64,000 bases of DNA from Herpetosiphon llansteffanensis (GCF_003205875.1 NZ_PUBZ01000065.1:1-64000); one strand, 5' to 3'. Shown: positions 16,854 through 27,187, counted from the first letter of the stretch. The notes: generated by a model not told the origin, from the sequence alone. Made by a program: numbers and translations.

Positions 16854-18338
16854 ATGGCAGATGCAGGTAGCCCTGAAAAACGCAGCGATTCGGAAAGCCC
16901 CAAGCCACCGCAAGAGGTGGTGAGCGTGACCCACGGGCGGGTAAAAATCAATGGCAGCGATATTTCTTACACCGCCACTGCTGGCACGATCGTGCTCTAC
17001 GAGGACGATCCAGAGTTTAAGCAAGCGCCCAAGGCCAAAGCCACAGTCTTTTATGTGGCCTACACCCGCAGCGATATTGATGATCAGACGACTCGCCCAA
17101 TTACCTTTTCGTTTAATGGCGGGCCTGGCTCAGCCTCGGTGTGGATGCACCTTGGCTTGTTGGGGCCAAAACGGGTTTTGATGGCCGATGAAACTGGCAA
17201 TTTGCCAGCGCCACCATTCCGCTTGGTCGAAAACGAATATTCATTGCTCGATCAAAGCGATTTGGTCTTTATCGATCCGATTAGCACTGGCTACAGTCGG
17301 GCGGCAACTGGCGAAAATCCCAACCAATTTCATCAATTTACCAAAGATATTGAATCGATCAGCGATTTTATTCGGCTCTACACCACGCGCGCCAAGCGTT
17401 GGCTCTCGCCCAAATATATCATCGGCGAAAGCTATGGCACGACGCGCGGCTCGGCCATTACCAATTATTTGCAAAATCGCTATGGCATGTATCTCAATGG
17501 GATTATGCTGATCTCGTCGATTCTTGATTTTCAAACCGTCGAGATGGACCCAGGCAACGACCTTGCCTACATCGTGATTTTGCCAACCTACGCCGCCACC
17601 GCTTGGTATCACTCCAAGCTCGATGCCAAATTGCAATTGAGTTTGGCTGATACCTTGGCTGAAGTCGAGGCTTTTGCAACTGGCGAGTATGCCACGGCCT
17701 TGCTGCAAGGCGATGGTTTGGCCGAAGGCAAACGCCGCTCGGTCATGCGCAAATTGGCGCGCTACACTGGCCTGAGCGAACGCTTTATCGATCAAAGCAA
17801 TCTACGCATCGATCTGATGCGTTTTACCAAGGAATTATTGCGCGATCAACAACGCACCGTAGGCCGCTTGGATAGTCGCTTCGTGGGCATTGACCGCGAT
17901 CCAACCCGCGAATCGTTTGAGTATGATCCCAGTTATGCAGTGATTCATGGGCCATACAGCGCCACCTTCAACGATTATGTGCGCCGTGAATTGAAATTCG
18001 AAAGCGATGATGCCTACGAAATTCTGACCTCGAAAGTGCGGCCTTGGAAATACGACAAGCACGAAAACCAATATGTGAGCGTTACCGAAGCCTTGCGCTC
18101 GGCCATCTCGCAAAATCCCTATCTCAAGGTGTTTGTGGCTAGCGGCTTTTTCGATTTCGCTACGCCCTACTTTGCCACCTTGCACACCTTCAATCACCTT
18201 GGGCTTGAGCAAACCTTGCGCAACAACATCGTGATCAAACATTACGAAGCAGGGCATATGATGTACACTCATTTGCCTTCGCTGGCAGAGCTGAAACGCG
18301 ACCTCGACGCGTTTGTCAGCCAAACCAAAAACGTCTAG
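16854..18338 (+). CDS. Serine carboxypeptidase-like protein (peptidase S10)
   Basis: An alpha/beta-hydrolase fold peptidase, 494 residues. The oxyanion-hole segment is SFNGGPGSASVWMHLGLLGP; the catalytic Ser is in GESYGTTRG; the Asp is in FFDFATPY and the His in YEAGHMMYTH. This full S10 triad suggests an active carboxypeptidase. No signal peptide is visible; the N-terminus is charged (SPEKRSDSES), so a cytoplasmic location is likely. The start is ATG 16854 with GAGGA upstream; an in-frame TTG lies nine bases earlier. A strong terminator follows. Confidence 0.92.
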   Translation: MADAGSPEKRSDSESPKPPQEVVSVTHGRVKINGSDISYTATAGTIVLYEDDPEFKQAPKAKATVFYVAYTRSDIDDQTTRPITFSFNGGPGSASVWMHLGLLGPKRVLMADETGNLPAPPFRLVENEYSLLDQSDLVFIDPISTGYSRAATGENPNQFHQFTKDIESISDFIRLYTTRAKRWLSPKYIIGESYGTTRGSAITNYLQNRYGMYLNGIMLISSILDFQTVEMDPGNDLAYIVILPTYAATAWYHSKLDAKLQLSLADTLAEVEAFATGEYATALLQGDGLAEGKRRSVMRKLARYTGLSERFIDQSNLRIDLMRFTKELLRDQQRTVGRLDSRFVGIDRDPTRESFEYDPSYAVIHGPYSATFNDYVRRELKFESDDAYEILTSKVRPWKYDKHENQYVSVTEALRSAISQNPYLKVFVASGFFDFATPYFATLHTFNHLGLEQTLRNNIVIKHYEAGHMMYTHLPSLAELKRDLDAFVSQTKNV

Positions 18339-18348
18339 TTAAATACCA

Positions 18349-18385
18349 AGCCCACGGTGATTTCGTTTCACCGTGGGCTTTTTTT
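18349..18385 (+). terminator. Rho-independent terminator after the S10 peptidase gene
   Basis: Perfect 12-bp stem (18349-18360 with 18368-18379, AGCCCACGGTGA/TCACCGTGGGCT) followed by seven Ts. It lies between two convergent genes. Confidence 0.88.
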
Positions 18386-19814
18386 AGGCGTTGGCTCGCT
18401 CGACTATGCTGAGAATAGCGTCGGCAGTGGTTTGCGCTTGGCGTACACAATCGGGAATTCCCACACCTCGGAAGCCGCTACCACACAACAACAAGCCTTC
18501 TGGACACAAGGCTTCTAGCTGATCCATGCGCTGGAAGTGGCCAACATCGTATTGCGGGTTTGCCTCATTCCAACGGGCTACGCCGCTCCAAACTGGCTCA
18601 GCAGTTAGGCCAAAAATTGCTTTAAGCTGATCACGCACCAATTCAGTTAAGCGCTGATCATCTAAGCGCAACACTTCTGGGTGTTTCGAGCCACCAACAA
18701 AGGCCCGTAGCAACATATAATCCGCTGGCGCACGTCCGGCAAATTTGCGTGAGTTGATCGTTACGGCGTTGATTAGGCGATGCTCACTGCGCGGAATCAC
18801 CAAGCCATAACTATCGAAGGCCATGGTGCTTTCGCTGCGCCGAAAAGCCAACGAAACCGTACCCGTGCTGACATAGCGAATCGCTTGCAAGCGCTCGGCC
18901 AGTGCTTCGGCCCAAGGCTGCACCAATTTGGCGGCGGCATAACTTGGCACTGCCAGCACCACCACATCGGCCTCAACTCGCGTGCCATCATCGAGGGTTA
19001 GTTGATAGGCTGGAGCGTTGGTTGGGTCGTAGCGCAGCGCTTGCACCCCGCAATTGGTGCGTAGTTCAACCGTTAATTGTGCAACCAAGGTCGTGATCAG
19101 TTGCTCGATGCCGCCGCGCAAGCTGATAAATGGGCTTAATTGCTGGCCTTTGGGCTTGCCTGCTTTGGCCTTGGCGGCTCGAATCCCGCGAATCACGCTG
19201 CCATAACTGCGTTCAGCCTCAATAAAACGCGGAAACGTCGCTTCGAGGCTTTGGCGATCTGATTCTGCATTGTGAATGCCCGACATCAATGGCTCGCCCA
19301 ATTTATCAAGCGCTTCGGCTCCAAAGCGGCGGCGCACAAAATCGGCCAACGATTCATCGGCGTTACTTTGGCGAGCAGGCAACACCAAATCAAGCAACAT
19401 GCGCAATTTGCCAGGCCACGAAAGAATTGGCGTGCGCAGCAGCGGCCAAAACTCAGTTGGCACAACCAAATTAATCCCATCGGGCAATGGCTCAGGCTTG
19501 CCGCGATGCAGCACAAACACCTTATGCCGCGCTGGCTCAGTCGAAATCAACTGATCATCCAAGCCCAATTCGCGGGCCAATTGCAAGCCCCACGGTTTTT
19601 GGCTAATAAACGCATCTGGCCCAGCTTCGACCAGCAATTCGCCAGCAGCATCGGGCAAGGCAACATGCTTGGTGAGCAATTTGCCGCCAAGCCGTTGATC
19701 GCGCTCAAAAAGCTGTATATTGGTCAGGCCTTGTTTTTGTAAATACCATGCTGTACTAAGCCCAGCGATGCCACCGCCAATAATGGCAATTCGTGGCTGA
19801 TCAGCAACATCCAT
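18384..19814 (-). CDS. hemY: Protoporphyrinogen oxidase (HemY/PPOX type)
   Basis: FAD-dependent oxidation of protoporphyrinogen (or coproporphyrinogen) IX in heme synthesis. The N-terminal dinucleotide motif is IAIIGGGIAGLSTAWYL followed by FERDQRLGGKLLT; the family's C-terminal FAD signature is seen in GLLLCGSGFRGVGIPDCV. 476 residues, normal for the family. The ATG at 19814 has GAGG six bases upstream; the frame stays open to 19874. Whether its substrate is proto- or coproporphyrinogen cannot be told. No other heme genes are adjacent. Confidence 0.9.
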   Translation of the reverse strand: MDVADQPRIAIIGGGIAGLSTAWYLQKQGLTNIQLFERDQRLGGKLLTKHVALPDAAGELLVEAGPDAFISQKPWGLQLARELGLDDQLISTEPARHKVFVLHRGKPEPLPDGINLVVPTEFWPLLRTPILSWPGKLRMLLDLVLPARQSNADESLADFVRRRFGAEALDKLGEPLMSGIHNAESDRQSLEATFPRFIEAERSYGSVIRGIRAAKAKAGKPKGQQLSPFISLRGGIEQLITTLVAQLTVELRTNCGVQALRYDPTNAPAYQLTLDDGTRVEADVVVLAVPSYAAAKLVQPWAEALAERLQAIRYVSTGTVSLAFRRSESTMAFDSYGLVIPRSEHRLINAVTINSRKFAGRAPADYMLLRAFVGGSKHPEVLRLDDQRLTELVRDQLKAIFGLTAEPVWSGVARWNEANPQYDVGHFQRMDQLEALCPEGLLLCGSGFRGVGIPDCVRQAQTTADAILSIVERANA

Positions 19815-19901
19815 TGCAAACCTCATTGTAGTGGAAACTACCGCTAGTGTGCAGTGCTTGCGGGTTTCTGTCAATCAGTTGCTGAATGGATCTGGTGAAG
19901 A

Positions 19902-22469
19902 TTAGGCAACATTAAGGGGTAGGATTCTTCGCCCACGCAAGCCGCTGATCAGGACGCACAGCCCGCCCGCCATCAGCCAGAGCAATTGACCACCAGCGCT
20001 TGGTGGCAATGAGGAGCTTTGACCAATCACTGGCAGCGCAGGCTCCAAGGTTGCTTTTGGCGTTGGTTGCTCGGTTGGCACTGCCGTTGGCGCAGTCGTT
20101 GCGCTTGGTTCTGCGGTAGCGGTTGAGGTCGCGGTAGCGGTTGAGGTAGCAGTTGCCGTTGCAGCGAGGGCTGGCTCATTCTGCAGCGTGTTGGTGACGC
20201 GAAAACGGCTATCGGCACTCACTGTATTGGCGTTGCTTGCGCCAAATTGGGTGCGGAATGAACACGAGCCGACCGAATTGCCCGTAACCACGACTGACAA
20301 CGAACGATTCGAGCCGCCGTTCAAATCGCTAGAATCGCTAGAACCTGGCTGAGCGCTAATGCACGAGCCAGCATTGAAATTGAAATTCAAGCCCGTTGCT
20401 CGTGAGCCACTTGCGTTATTGCCAAACACAACCGTCACATTTTCTTGCGCTCCAGCAGCCAAGGTGATGTTGCCCGATGGATTGACCTCGCCATTGATGA
20501 TATGAAACACAAACAGATCAGGCGTTGGTGTTGGGGTTGCGGTTAACGTTGGTGTTTCGCTCGGCGTTGGCGTTTCGCTTGGTGTTGGCGTTTCACTTGG
20601 CGTTGGCGTTTCACTTGGCGTTGGCGTTTCACTTGGCAACGGTGTATCAGTTGGCAACGGCGTTTCGGTTGGCGTTGGGACATCGGTTGGCGTATTGGTT
20701 GGAATCGGCGTATTCGTCACCGTTGGCGTGTTGCTTGGCGTTGGTGTGTTGGTAATTGTTGGCGTAAAAGTTGGCGTACGGGTATTCGTCACCGTTGGCG
20801 TGTTGCTCGGCGTTGGTGTGTTGGTTGGTGTAAAGGTTGGCGTACGCGTATTGGTCGCCGTTGGCGTGTTGCTCGGCGTTGGTGTATAGGTCAAGGTTGG
20901 AATCGTCGTTGGTGTGCGGGTATTGGTCGCCGTCGGCGTATTGCTTGGCGTAAGCGTATTGCTTGGCGTTGGCGTATTGGTTGCTGTCGCCGTGTTGGTT
21001 GGCGTTGCAGTTCTGGTTGGCGTTGCGGTTGGTGTGCGCGTTGGCGTACTGGTTGGTTGCGGCGTTGCCGTCGCACAGCCATCACACACAATCGTCCAAT
21101 TCAAGCTTGCCTGGACTGGCGTTTGCCCAAGAGCTGTTAATTCTGCTGTAATCGAACAATTACCAACATTATTCGCTGAAATAACTGGCGAAAGCGTAAA
21201 GCCCTGATGTGGATCTAGTGGAATTGGTCCACCACCCGTGCTAATACTTGAGCTAATACAACTTCCGGTTACGCTGATATTGACTTGTGCTCCGTTTGCA
21301 CGTGCCTCACCAGCATTACCATAAACTACAAATACCTGCTTAGTCGCATTGTTTTCGAGCGACGGATTAACTGGATTGACGATTCCATCGACGCGCCAAG
21401 CAATATATAACTCTGGCGCAGGTGTTGGCGTTGCGGTTGGAATCTCAGTTGGCGTAGCTGTATCGGTCGGTGTCGCTGTATTAGTTGCAGTTGGCACATC
21501 GGTTGGCGTATTGGTTGCCGTTGCGGTTGCCGTCGCCGTGTTAGTTGCGGTTGGCACATCGGTTGGCGTGTTGCTTGGGACAAACGGCGTGTTGGTTGCC
21601 GTGGCAATAATTGGCGTGTTGGTTGCCGTTGCAGGCACAGGCGTAATAACCGGCACGTCAGTTGGCGTGTTGGTTGCGGTGGCAGGCACAGGCGTAATAA
21701 CCGGCACGTCAGTTGGCGTGCTAGTTGCAGTTGCTGGTACAGGCGTGATCGTTGGAACTCGCGTGTTGGTTGCAGTTGCGCTTGGCAATGTGGTTGCGGT
21801 TGCGCTTGGCAGTGCCGTATTTGCTACGGTTGCGCTAGCCGGAACCACCGTCGTTGCCACCACGCTCGTGCGTGTTGGCGTGTTGCTTGCTGCTGGTTCG
21901 AAGGTTGGTCTGGTTGGATTAATCGTCGGATTCAGGGTTGGTGTGCGCGTATTCGCGGTTGAACTTGGGTTCACCCGTGGCGTAGAGCTTGGCTCGGCAG
22001 TTAATGCTACGCTTGGCTCGCTTGTTGCCGCCGTTGCGCTGCCAATTGGAATCCCTTCGTCCTTGGTTGGCGTGGGTGTGTTGGTGCTAGTCGCTGTTTT
22101 GGCAGCATCAGTTGCTGGCGTTGCTTGCCAGGTTGGCGTAGCGGTTGGCAACAAATCAACAATCCCAATCGGGACTGGTGTTTCAGCAGCAACCAAATTT
22201 GGGTTGGCTGGCTGATCGCTGATTTTGCTGCGAATTGCTTCTTGGCCAATCGGAAATGGCGCAGTGCCATTCCAAGCTTCATAATTGGCAAACGGTGGCA
22301 GCAAGACCTCAGGCCCAGACGCATTGACTGGGGTTGTCCAGCGCACAACCATTAACGATGAGCAGCCCATGACCAACAACACCGCTAAAATCACAATTGA
22401 ACCGATCGTTAATAACAATCGGTCGCGTGGTTCTTGGGTATTTGGTTGTGGTAAGGCGCTATTGCTCAT
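19902..22469 (-). CDS. Thr-Pro-rich envelope protein with two extracellular beta domains and a C-terminal anchor
   Basis: 855 residues. A hydrophobic segment at about 17-42 (IGSIVILAVLLVMGC; the Cys could be a lipobox) is followed by a long low-complexity stalk of NTPT/SETPTP-type repeats in two blocks. These are separated by a folded domain (about 395-510, ELYIAWRVDGIVNP) and followed by a second related domain (about 690-795, DLFVFHIINGEVNP). The C-terminus is LPPSAGG, a hydrophobic stretch (LLWLMAGGLCVLISGL) and a basic tail GRRI, resembling a sortase sorting signal. It overlaps the upstream kinase by four bases, so it belongs to that signalling operon. Function unknown. Confidence 0.82.
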   Translation of the reverse strand: MSNSALPQPNTQEPRDRLLLTIGSIVILAVLLVMGCSSLMVVRWTTPVNASGPEVLLPPFANYEAWNGTAPFPIGQEAIRSKISDQPANPNLVAAETPVPIGIVDLLPTATPTWQATPATDAAKTATSTNTPTPTKDEGIPIGSATAATSEPSVALTAEPSSTPRVNPSSTANTRTPTLNPTINPTRPTFEPAASNTPTRTSVVATTVVPASATVANTALPSATATTLPSATATNTRVPTITPVPATATSTPTDVPVITPVPATATNTPTDVPVITPVPATATNTPIIATATNTPFVPSNTPTDVPTATNTATATATATNTPTDVPTATNTATPTDTATPTEIPTATPTPAPELYIAWRVDGIVNPVNPSLENNATKQVFVVYGNAGEARANGAQVNISVTGSCISSSISTGGGPIPLDPHQGFTLSPVISANNVGNCSITAELTALGQTPVQASLNWTIVCDGCATATPQPTSTPTRTPTATPTRTATPTNTATATNTPTPSNTLTPSNTPTATNTRTPTTIPTLTYTPTPSNTPTATNTRTPTFTPTNTPTPSNTPTVTNTRTPTFTPTITNTPTPSNTPTVTNTPIPTNTPTDVPTPTETPLPTDTPLPSETPTPSETPTPSETPTPSETPTPSETPTLTATPTPTPDLFVFHIINGEVNPSGNITLAAGAQENVTVVFGNNASGSRATGLNFNFNAGSCISAQPGSSDSSDLNGGSNRSLSVVVTGNSVGSCSFRTQFGASNANTVSADSRFRVTNTLQNEPALAATATATSTATATSTATAEPSATTAPTAVPTEQPTPKATLEPALPVIGQSSSLPPSAGGQLLWLMAGGLCVLISGLRGRRILPLNVA

Positions 22470-25147
22470 GAATTTGCTACCGTTGCCTTCATTAAATCGT
22501 AGTTGCTTGGCTCAAGGTGCAGCATTGGAAACTGCATAATGAAGCTTGAACCAACGCCTTGAGCGCTATCCACCCAAATTTTACCATTGTTGCGTTCAAC
22601 TAATTGTTTGGTAATCGCTAGACCAAGCCCAATCCCGCGTTCTTTCGAGGTCAGGCCACTTTGCTCGCCGCCACGTTGAAAGCGCTCGAATAAACGCTCA
22701 TAATCTTGGCTGGCAATCCCTGGCCCAGTATCGATTACCGCAATTTGAATGCGCTGATCGACAGTTTTGGCTTGCACCGTCACTGTGCCGGTTTGGGTAT
22801 AGCGGCGGGCATTCTCCAAAAGCTGGGTCAACATTATCTTGAAGTGGTCGCGATCTACTACAATGTACGGCATGTTCTCTGGAATATCAATGAGCAATTT
22901 GAGTTGTTTTTGCTCAAAGCCCTTTTGGAACGCCTGCGCTATTGGTGGTAAGAGTTCAGTTAATAGATGTTGCTCAATTTGTGGCTCCATGTTGCCTGCT
23001 TCGATGCTGGCAATCACAATCACATTTTGCAGCACTTCGACCATGCTTTGGCCTTGCTGGCGAATCGTGGTCATAAATTGGGTTTGTTCGTCGGTCAATG
23101 GCCCCACAAAGCCGCGCAACAGCAAATCTGCATAGCCGCAAATTGAGGTCAACGGCGTGCGTAGCTCGTGCGAAATTGTGGCAATAAAGTCAGTTTTGGC
23201 CCGATCCATTGCCCGTTCTTCGGTCACGTCGTGCAGCACCAACACTTCGCCCGATTGCAAGCCTTCGCGTTCAACCGGTGCTGCATTGACGGTCAAAATC
23301 CGTTGATCGCTGGTTTCGTAAAAGGTTGTGGCCGTTGGCGTGGCAAATAGTTCAGCACCGCCCGACAATGGCGTGAGGCTGAATTCAGCAAAGCTCTTGC
23401 CTAGCAAATCGGCTTCGCTCGCGCCAAGCATAGCGGTGGCAGTGTGGTTGACCAAAATAACCTTGCCATCAGGATCAAGCACAATCACACCATCAGCGAT
23501 ACTTTGCAAAATTGCTTGCTTGCGGCTGGCTTCATCTTGCACGGTGGTGTAGAGCACAGCGTTTTGCATGGCCGTCGCGGTCATGCTGGCAATTGCGCTT
23601 AGTGGCTCGCGAATGCTGCTGGCTGCTGGCATGGCGTGATCGTTCTTTACCAACAACGCCCCAATAACTTGTTGCTGGGTGCGCAATGGCAAAACCAACT
23701 GCACATTTGGCGCAAGTGGACGCAACGCACTATCCAAGGCCGGATTTTCGGTAATCGTCACCATTGGCGCGAGCGTTTCAAGGCTGGTTGCAGGAAAGGG
23801 CCGCGCAATTTCGCGCACAGTCTCGGTGGTGACATAATGCCAAACACCTTGCTCAACCACCAAGGCATCAACTTCGGCCTCAGGAATCAAGCGCTGCACA
23901 GCGGCAGTAGTCTGGGTCAAAACGCCATCAAGCGTTAATTCGGTGCCTAATTGGCGGCTGGTGCGATACAAATCGAGCAAGCGATCAGTCATATCATTCA
24001 AAACTGTCGCGAGTGTGCCAAGCTCGTTTTCCTCGGAAACGAAACTGCGGCCTTCCAAATCACCGCTTTTGATCCGCAAGGCGGTACTGACCAACTCGCC
24101 AAGCGGCACGGTGATGCTGCGTGTAACCCGCACGCTGATCCAAATGATTGAGATTAGCGAAAGAATACCGAAGAGGAAAATCAGCACTCGCGCTTGTTGC
24201 CAGGCCCGATCAATGTTGCTGCGCGGCAGACCAACCGCAAAATAGCCATTCAGCGCCCGCCGAATCCGCATTGGGCTATACATCACTTGATAGCTGGTAT
24301 CGCCCCGTTGAATGGTGGTAAACAATGTGCCACGGGTTTCTGGGTCGGGGTTGGCTTGGCTGGCCTTAATTTGCTCAATTTGATTGGCATTGATGACCAA
24401 TTCATCAGCTTCTTGCGGCGGATTGCTGGTCAAAACGCTGCCATCGCTATTGAGAATTGCGGTGATCGTTGCGCCGTTGCGTGGTGGTAATTCCTCGTTG
24501 ACAATGCGCTCTAGCGGCTCTGCATAGATAATTGCCCCAACCACTTGCTCGCTGCTGCCAACGGTTAATTTGACCGGAGCAACCACAAAAAACATGGTGT
24601 ACGGCGGATCAGTGCCGATGCGTAAGAGGCTGGCATATTTATCGCCATAATCATCAACTTGGCCGCGCAACACAGCCTGAATCAAGCTATCTTTGGCCAA
24701 TTCGGTGCTACCAACCAGCGATGGACTACGGCTTAGCACGGTTGAACTCGCTGCATCGACCAAGACTTGGCCATCAGCATTGAGCGCAATTAAGCGTGAG
24801 GGCTTGAAATAATTAAAGGCATTGTTGACGATCTTTTCGACCTGATCAACGTCGTTTTTGCTAAATGCCTCGGCAGTGCTCAGTAAATCTTCTTTTTCGT
24901 TGGCAGGCGAGGTAACAAGCAGGCGCAAGTTATCGAGAATTTGGGCTTCGATCGTTTCCAAGCCCACGCCAGTGTTGGTGGCGCTGGTGCGCAGCGATTG
25001 ATTAAGTTGGTTCTGCAAGCTTTGGGCATACAGCCAAAAAATAATCACAATCAATAAACCCGACAAAAATGCTAGCAAGAGCAAATATGGCAGGGTGATT
25101 TTATACCGAATGCGACTTTTAAGCCGTCGCCGCAGGTTGACAAACAT
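22466..25147 (-). CDS. Membrane sensor histidine kinase with extracellular sensor, HAMP, GAF and PAS domains
   Basis: 893 residues. TM1 at about 20-42 (LLLLAFLSGLLIVIIFWLYA), a periplasmic/extracellular sensor of about 260 residues (dCACHE-like), TM2 (VLIFLFGILSLISIIWI), HAMP, a GAF domain, PAS (ILQSIADGVIVLDPDGKVILVN), HisKA (DFIATISHELRTPLTSIC; phospho-His in SHELRTP) and HATPase_c (IDTGPGIASQDYERLFERF; GIGLGLAITKQLVE). It lies six bases after another kinase gene and overlaps the Thr-Pro-rich protein gene, so all three form one operon. No receiver gene is adjacent. The ligand is unknown. Confidence 0.92.
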   Translation of the reverse strand: MFVNLRRRLKSRIRYKITLPYLLLLAFLSGLLIVIIFWLYAQSLQNQLNQSLRTSATNTGVGLETIEAQILDNLRLLVTSPANEKEDLLSTAEAFSKNDVDQVEKIVNNAFNYFKPSRLIALNADGQVLVDAASSTVLSRSPSLVGSTELAKDSLIQAVLRGQVDDYGDKYASLLRIGTDPPYTMFFVVAPVKLTVGSSEQVVGAIIYAEPLERIVNEELPPRNGATITAILNSDGSVLTSNPPQEADELVINANQIEQIKASQANPDPETRGTLFTTIQRGDTSYQVMYSPMRIRRALNGYFAVGLPRSNIDRAWQQARVLIFLFGILSLISIIWISVRVTRSITVPLGELVSTALRIKSGDLEGRSFVSEENELGTLATVLNDMTDRLLDLYRTSRQLGTELTLDGVLTQTTAAVQRLIPEAEVDALVVEQGVWHYVTTETVREIARPFPATSLETLAPMVTITENPALDSALRPLAPNVQLVLPLRTQQQVIGALLVKNDHAMPAASSIREPLSAIASMTATAMQNAVLYTTVQDEASRKQAILQSIADGVIVLDPDGKVILVNHTATAMLGASEADLLGKSFAEFSLTPLSGGAELFATPTATTFYETSDQRILTVNAAPVEREGLQSGEVLVLHDVTEERAMDRAKTDFIATISHELRTPLTSICGYADLLLRGFVGPLTDEQTQFMTTIRQQGQSMVEVLQNVIVIASIEAGNMEPQIEQHLLTELLPPIAQAFQKGFEQKQLKLLIDIPENMPYIVVDRDHFKIMLTQLLENARRYTQTGTVTVQAKTVDQRIQIAVIDTGPGIASQDYERLFERFQRGGEQSGLTSKERGIGLGLAITKQLVERNNGKIWVDSAQGVGSSFIMQFPMLHLEPSNYDLMKATVANS

Positions 25148-25153
25148 ACAAGG

Positions 25154-27187
25154 TTATTTCACTGCTGGCTCATATGGAATGGTAAATGAGAATGTACTGC
25201 CTTGACCTTCAGTGCTTTCGACCCAAATTCGCCCACCATGGGCTTCTGATGCAAGTTTGGCAAAGGCTAAGCCCAAGCCAGTGCCTTTGCGTTGGCCGGC
25301 AACCTGCACAAATTTATCGAAAATCTTGGCACGGTAGCTTTCAGGAATCCCTGGCCCCGCATCAATTACACTCCAACAGATTGTCTGTTGGTTATTATCG
25401 GCTAGTTGGCGCACGCGGATTGTAACACTTCCATCAACTGGCGTAAATTTAATCGCGTTGTCGAGCAAGTTTTGCAGCACCCGCACAATTTTATCTTGGT
25501 CAGCATCGATAATTGGCAAGTTCAATGCCATATCAAGGTTGACGCTGATATTCAGGCTGCGCGCCGAGTTAATTAGGCGCTCAGAGGCGCGATCGGCAAT
25601 TTCGTAGGCCGAGCATGGCGCACGATTGAGCACCAACTCGCCTGCTTCCATCTTGCTAATATCGAGCAAGGTGTTGATCATGCCGACCATTTCTTGGCTG
25701 CTATTGTTGGCAATATCGAGCAATTCGCGTTGTTGGTCGTTGATCGGGCCAGCAAAACCGCGCCGCACCATGGTCATTCCATTGATGATCGCCGTCAGCG
25801 GGGCGCGTAAATCGTGCACCAACATGCCCATATAATCTTCGCGAATTTGGGCTAGTTGATATTCCTCACTAATATCGTGAAACACAATCAGCGTGCCAAT
25901 CACATTGCCAAAATTATTGCGCACAGGCAACGGCTCTTGGCGCACATAGCGGGTGCGGGGCCGTAGCACTTCAATTTCGTAGGCTTCGCTATTGGGCAAT
26001 TCGTTGACCACTCGCGATTGCTCTTTGATGCGTGCCAGAATATCGCTGCCAGCCTCGCCGATGATATGTCGCCATTCCCAGCCAAACAATTCGCCGAGCA
26101 TCGGGTTGGCGGTCAGCACCAGATCATCAGGATCGATCATCAAAATGCCGTCGGTGGTTGAGTTGAGCAGCGCTTGCAGGCGGTTGCGGTTTTGCGAAAC
26201 TTCGTGAAAGAGATTGGCATTATCGATTGCCACGCCCACCGTGTTGGCCATTGCTTGCAGGCGTTGGGTATCTTCGGCGTTAAACACGCCTTCCAATTTA
26301 TTGAGCAATTGAATTACGCCGATTTCACGATTTTTCACCAGCATGGGCACGCACAAAGCTGAGCGGGTTACAAAGCCCACATCTTCGCTGACCCGCCGAT
26401 AGAAGCGCGGATCGTTTTGCGCATCGAGCACAACGACTGGTTGGCGGGTGGTAATTGCGGCCCCGACCAAGCCTTGGCCAGGTGGCACGCGCACGCCAGC
26501 TAATTTTTCCTCGCCTGCCTCGAGCGTCATCACAAAAACCAACTCGTTGGTAGCAGGATCGAGCAGCAGCAACGACCCAGCTTCAACCTGAAAATATTCG
26601 TTGATCTTTTTGACCACCAAGCGATAGACTTGGCGTGGATCAAGTGATGAGGTGATGGTAGCAGCAATATCGTTGAGGGTGTTAATTTCTTGGTTGCGTT
26701 TGGCGGTATAGTCTTTGAGCTGCAAGGCCGAAATTGCCAAGGCCACATGCTGGGCCAACAACTGAGCGGCCTCAATCGCAGCGCTCGACCAACGGCCTTT
26801 CTTGGGCAACAACAAGCCTAAAAAGCCAATGCGTTGCTGGCTTGCGGTTAATGGCAAAACCAACAATTGAGCTTGGGCGCTCTCATCGTCGCTTGGCAGG
26901 GTTGGCGTGTTATGTTCAATCGTTTGGGCAATTGCCTGATCGAGCAATTTTTGGCTGGCTTTGCTTGGGTTGCCATACAGATATGGCGCAGGCGAAGCGT
27001 TATGATGTTCGTTATCGAGCAGCCCTAGCTTAACTACTTCGACCCCAAAACCAGTAGCACACCATTCGGCCACTGTAGCGAGCAAAGTCGCAAGATTTGC
27101 TGCGTTGTTGATTGCCTCGGCAATCGCCAACAACTGAAAACCGCCAATTGGACGTGCGTGATGTTGGGTAGTTGCAACGTCAGCCAT
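25154..27187 (-). CDS. Soluble GAF-GAF-PAS sensor histidine kinase
   Basis: About 677 residues, no membrane segment. An N-terminal GAF (about 20-160), second GAF (EINEYFQVEAGSLLLLD type, about 190-335), PAS (LLNSTTDGILMIDPDDLVL), HisKA (DYMGMLVHDLRAPLTAIING; phospho-His in VHDLRAP) and HATPase_c (VIDAGPGIPESYRAKIFDKF; GTGLGLAFAKLASEAHGG). First gene of the operon with the membrane kinase and the envelope protein. The start is either ATG 27187 or a TTG at 27202; neither has a strong ribosome site. The cytoplasmic GAFs could bind cyclic nucleotides or other small ligands. Confidence 0.9.
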   Translation of the reverse strand: MADVATTQHHARPIGGFQLLAIAEAINNAANLATLLATVAEWCATGFGVEVVKLGLLDNEHHNASPAPYLYGNPSKASQKLLDQAIAQTIEHNTPTLPSDDESAQAQLLVLPLTASQQRIGFLGLLLPKKGRWSSAAIEAAQLLAQHVALAISALQLKDYTAKRNQEINTLNDIAATITSSLDPRQVYRLVVKKINEYFQVEAGSLLLLDPATNELVFVMTLEAGEEKLAGVRVPPGQGLVGAAITTRQPVVVLDAQNDPRFYRRVSEDVGFVTRSALCVPMLVKNREIGVIQLLNKLEGVFNAEDTQRLQAMANTVGVAIDNANLFHEVSQNRNRLQALLNSTTDGILMIDPDDLVLTANPMLGELFGWEWRHIIGEAGSDILARIKEQSRVVNELPNSEAYEIEVLRPRTRYVRQEPLPVRNNFGNVIGTLIVFHDISEEYQLAQIREDYMGMLVHDLRAPLTAIINGMTMVRRGFAGPINDQQRELLDIANNSSQEMVGMINTLLDISKMEAGELVLNRAPCSAYEIADRASERLINSARSLNISVNLDMALNLPIIDADQDKIVRVLQNLLDNAIKFTPVDGSVTIRVRQLADNNQQTICWSVIDAGPGIPESYRAKIFDKFVQVAGQRKGTGLGLAFAKLASEAHGGRIWVESTEGQGSTFSFTIPYEPAVK

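Noticed and set aside
20525-22080. CRISPR-like array suggested by the regular repeats
   Set aside because: The periodicity is imperfect TNTPT coding sequence in one long frame, with no constant repeat/unique spacer pattern.
21349-22215. Long antisense ORF (288 codons) across the Thr-Pro-rich gene
   Set aside because: It is the mirror of a Thr/Pro repeat; the antisense of such codons is naturally free of stops and gives Val/Gly runs. No ribosome site or domain.
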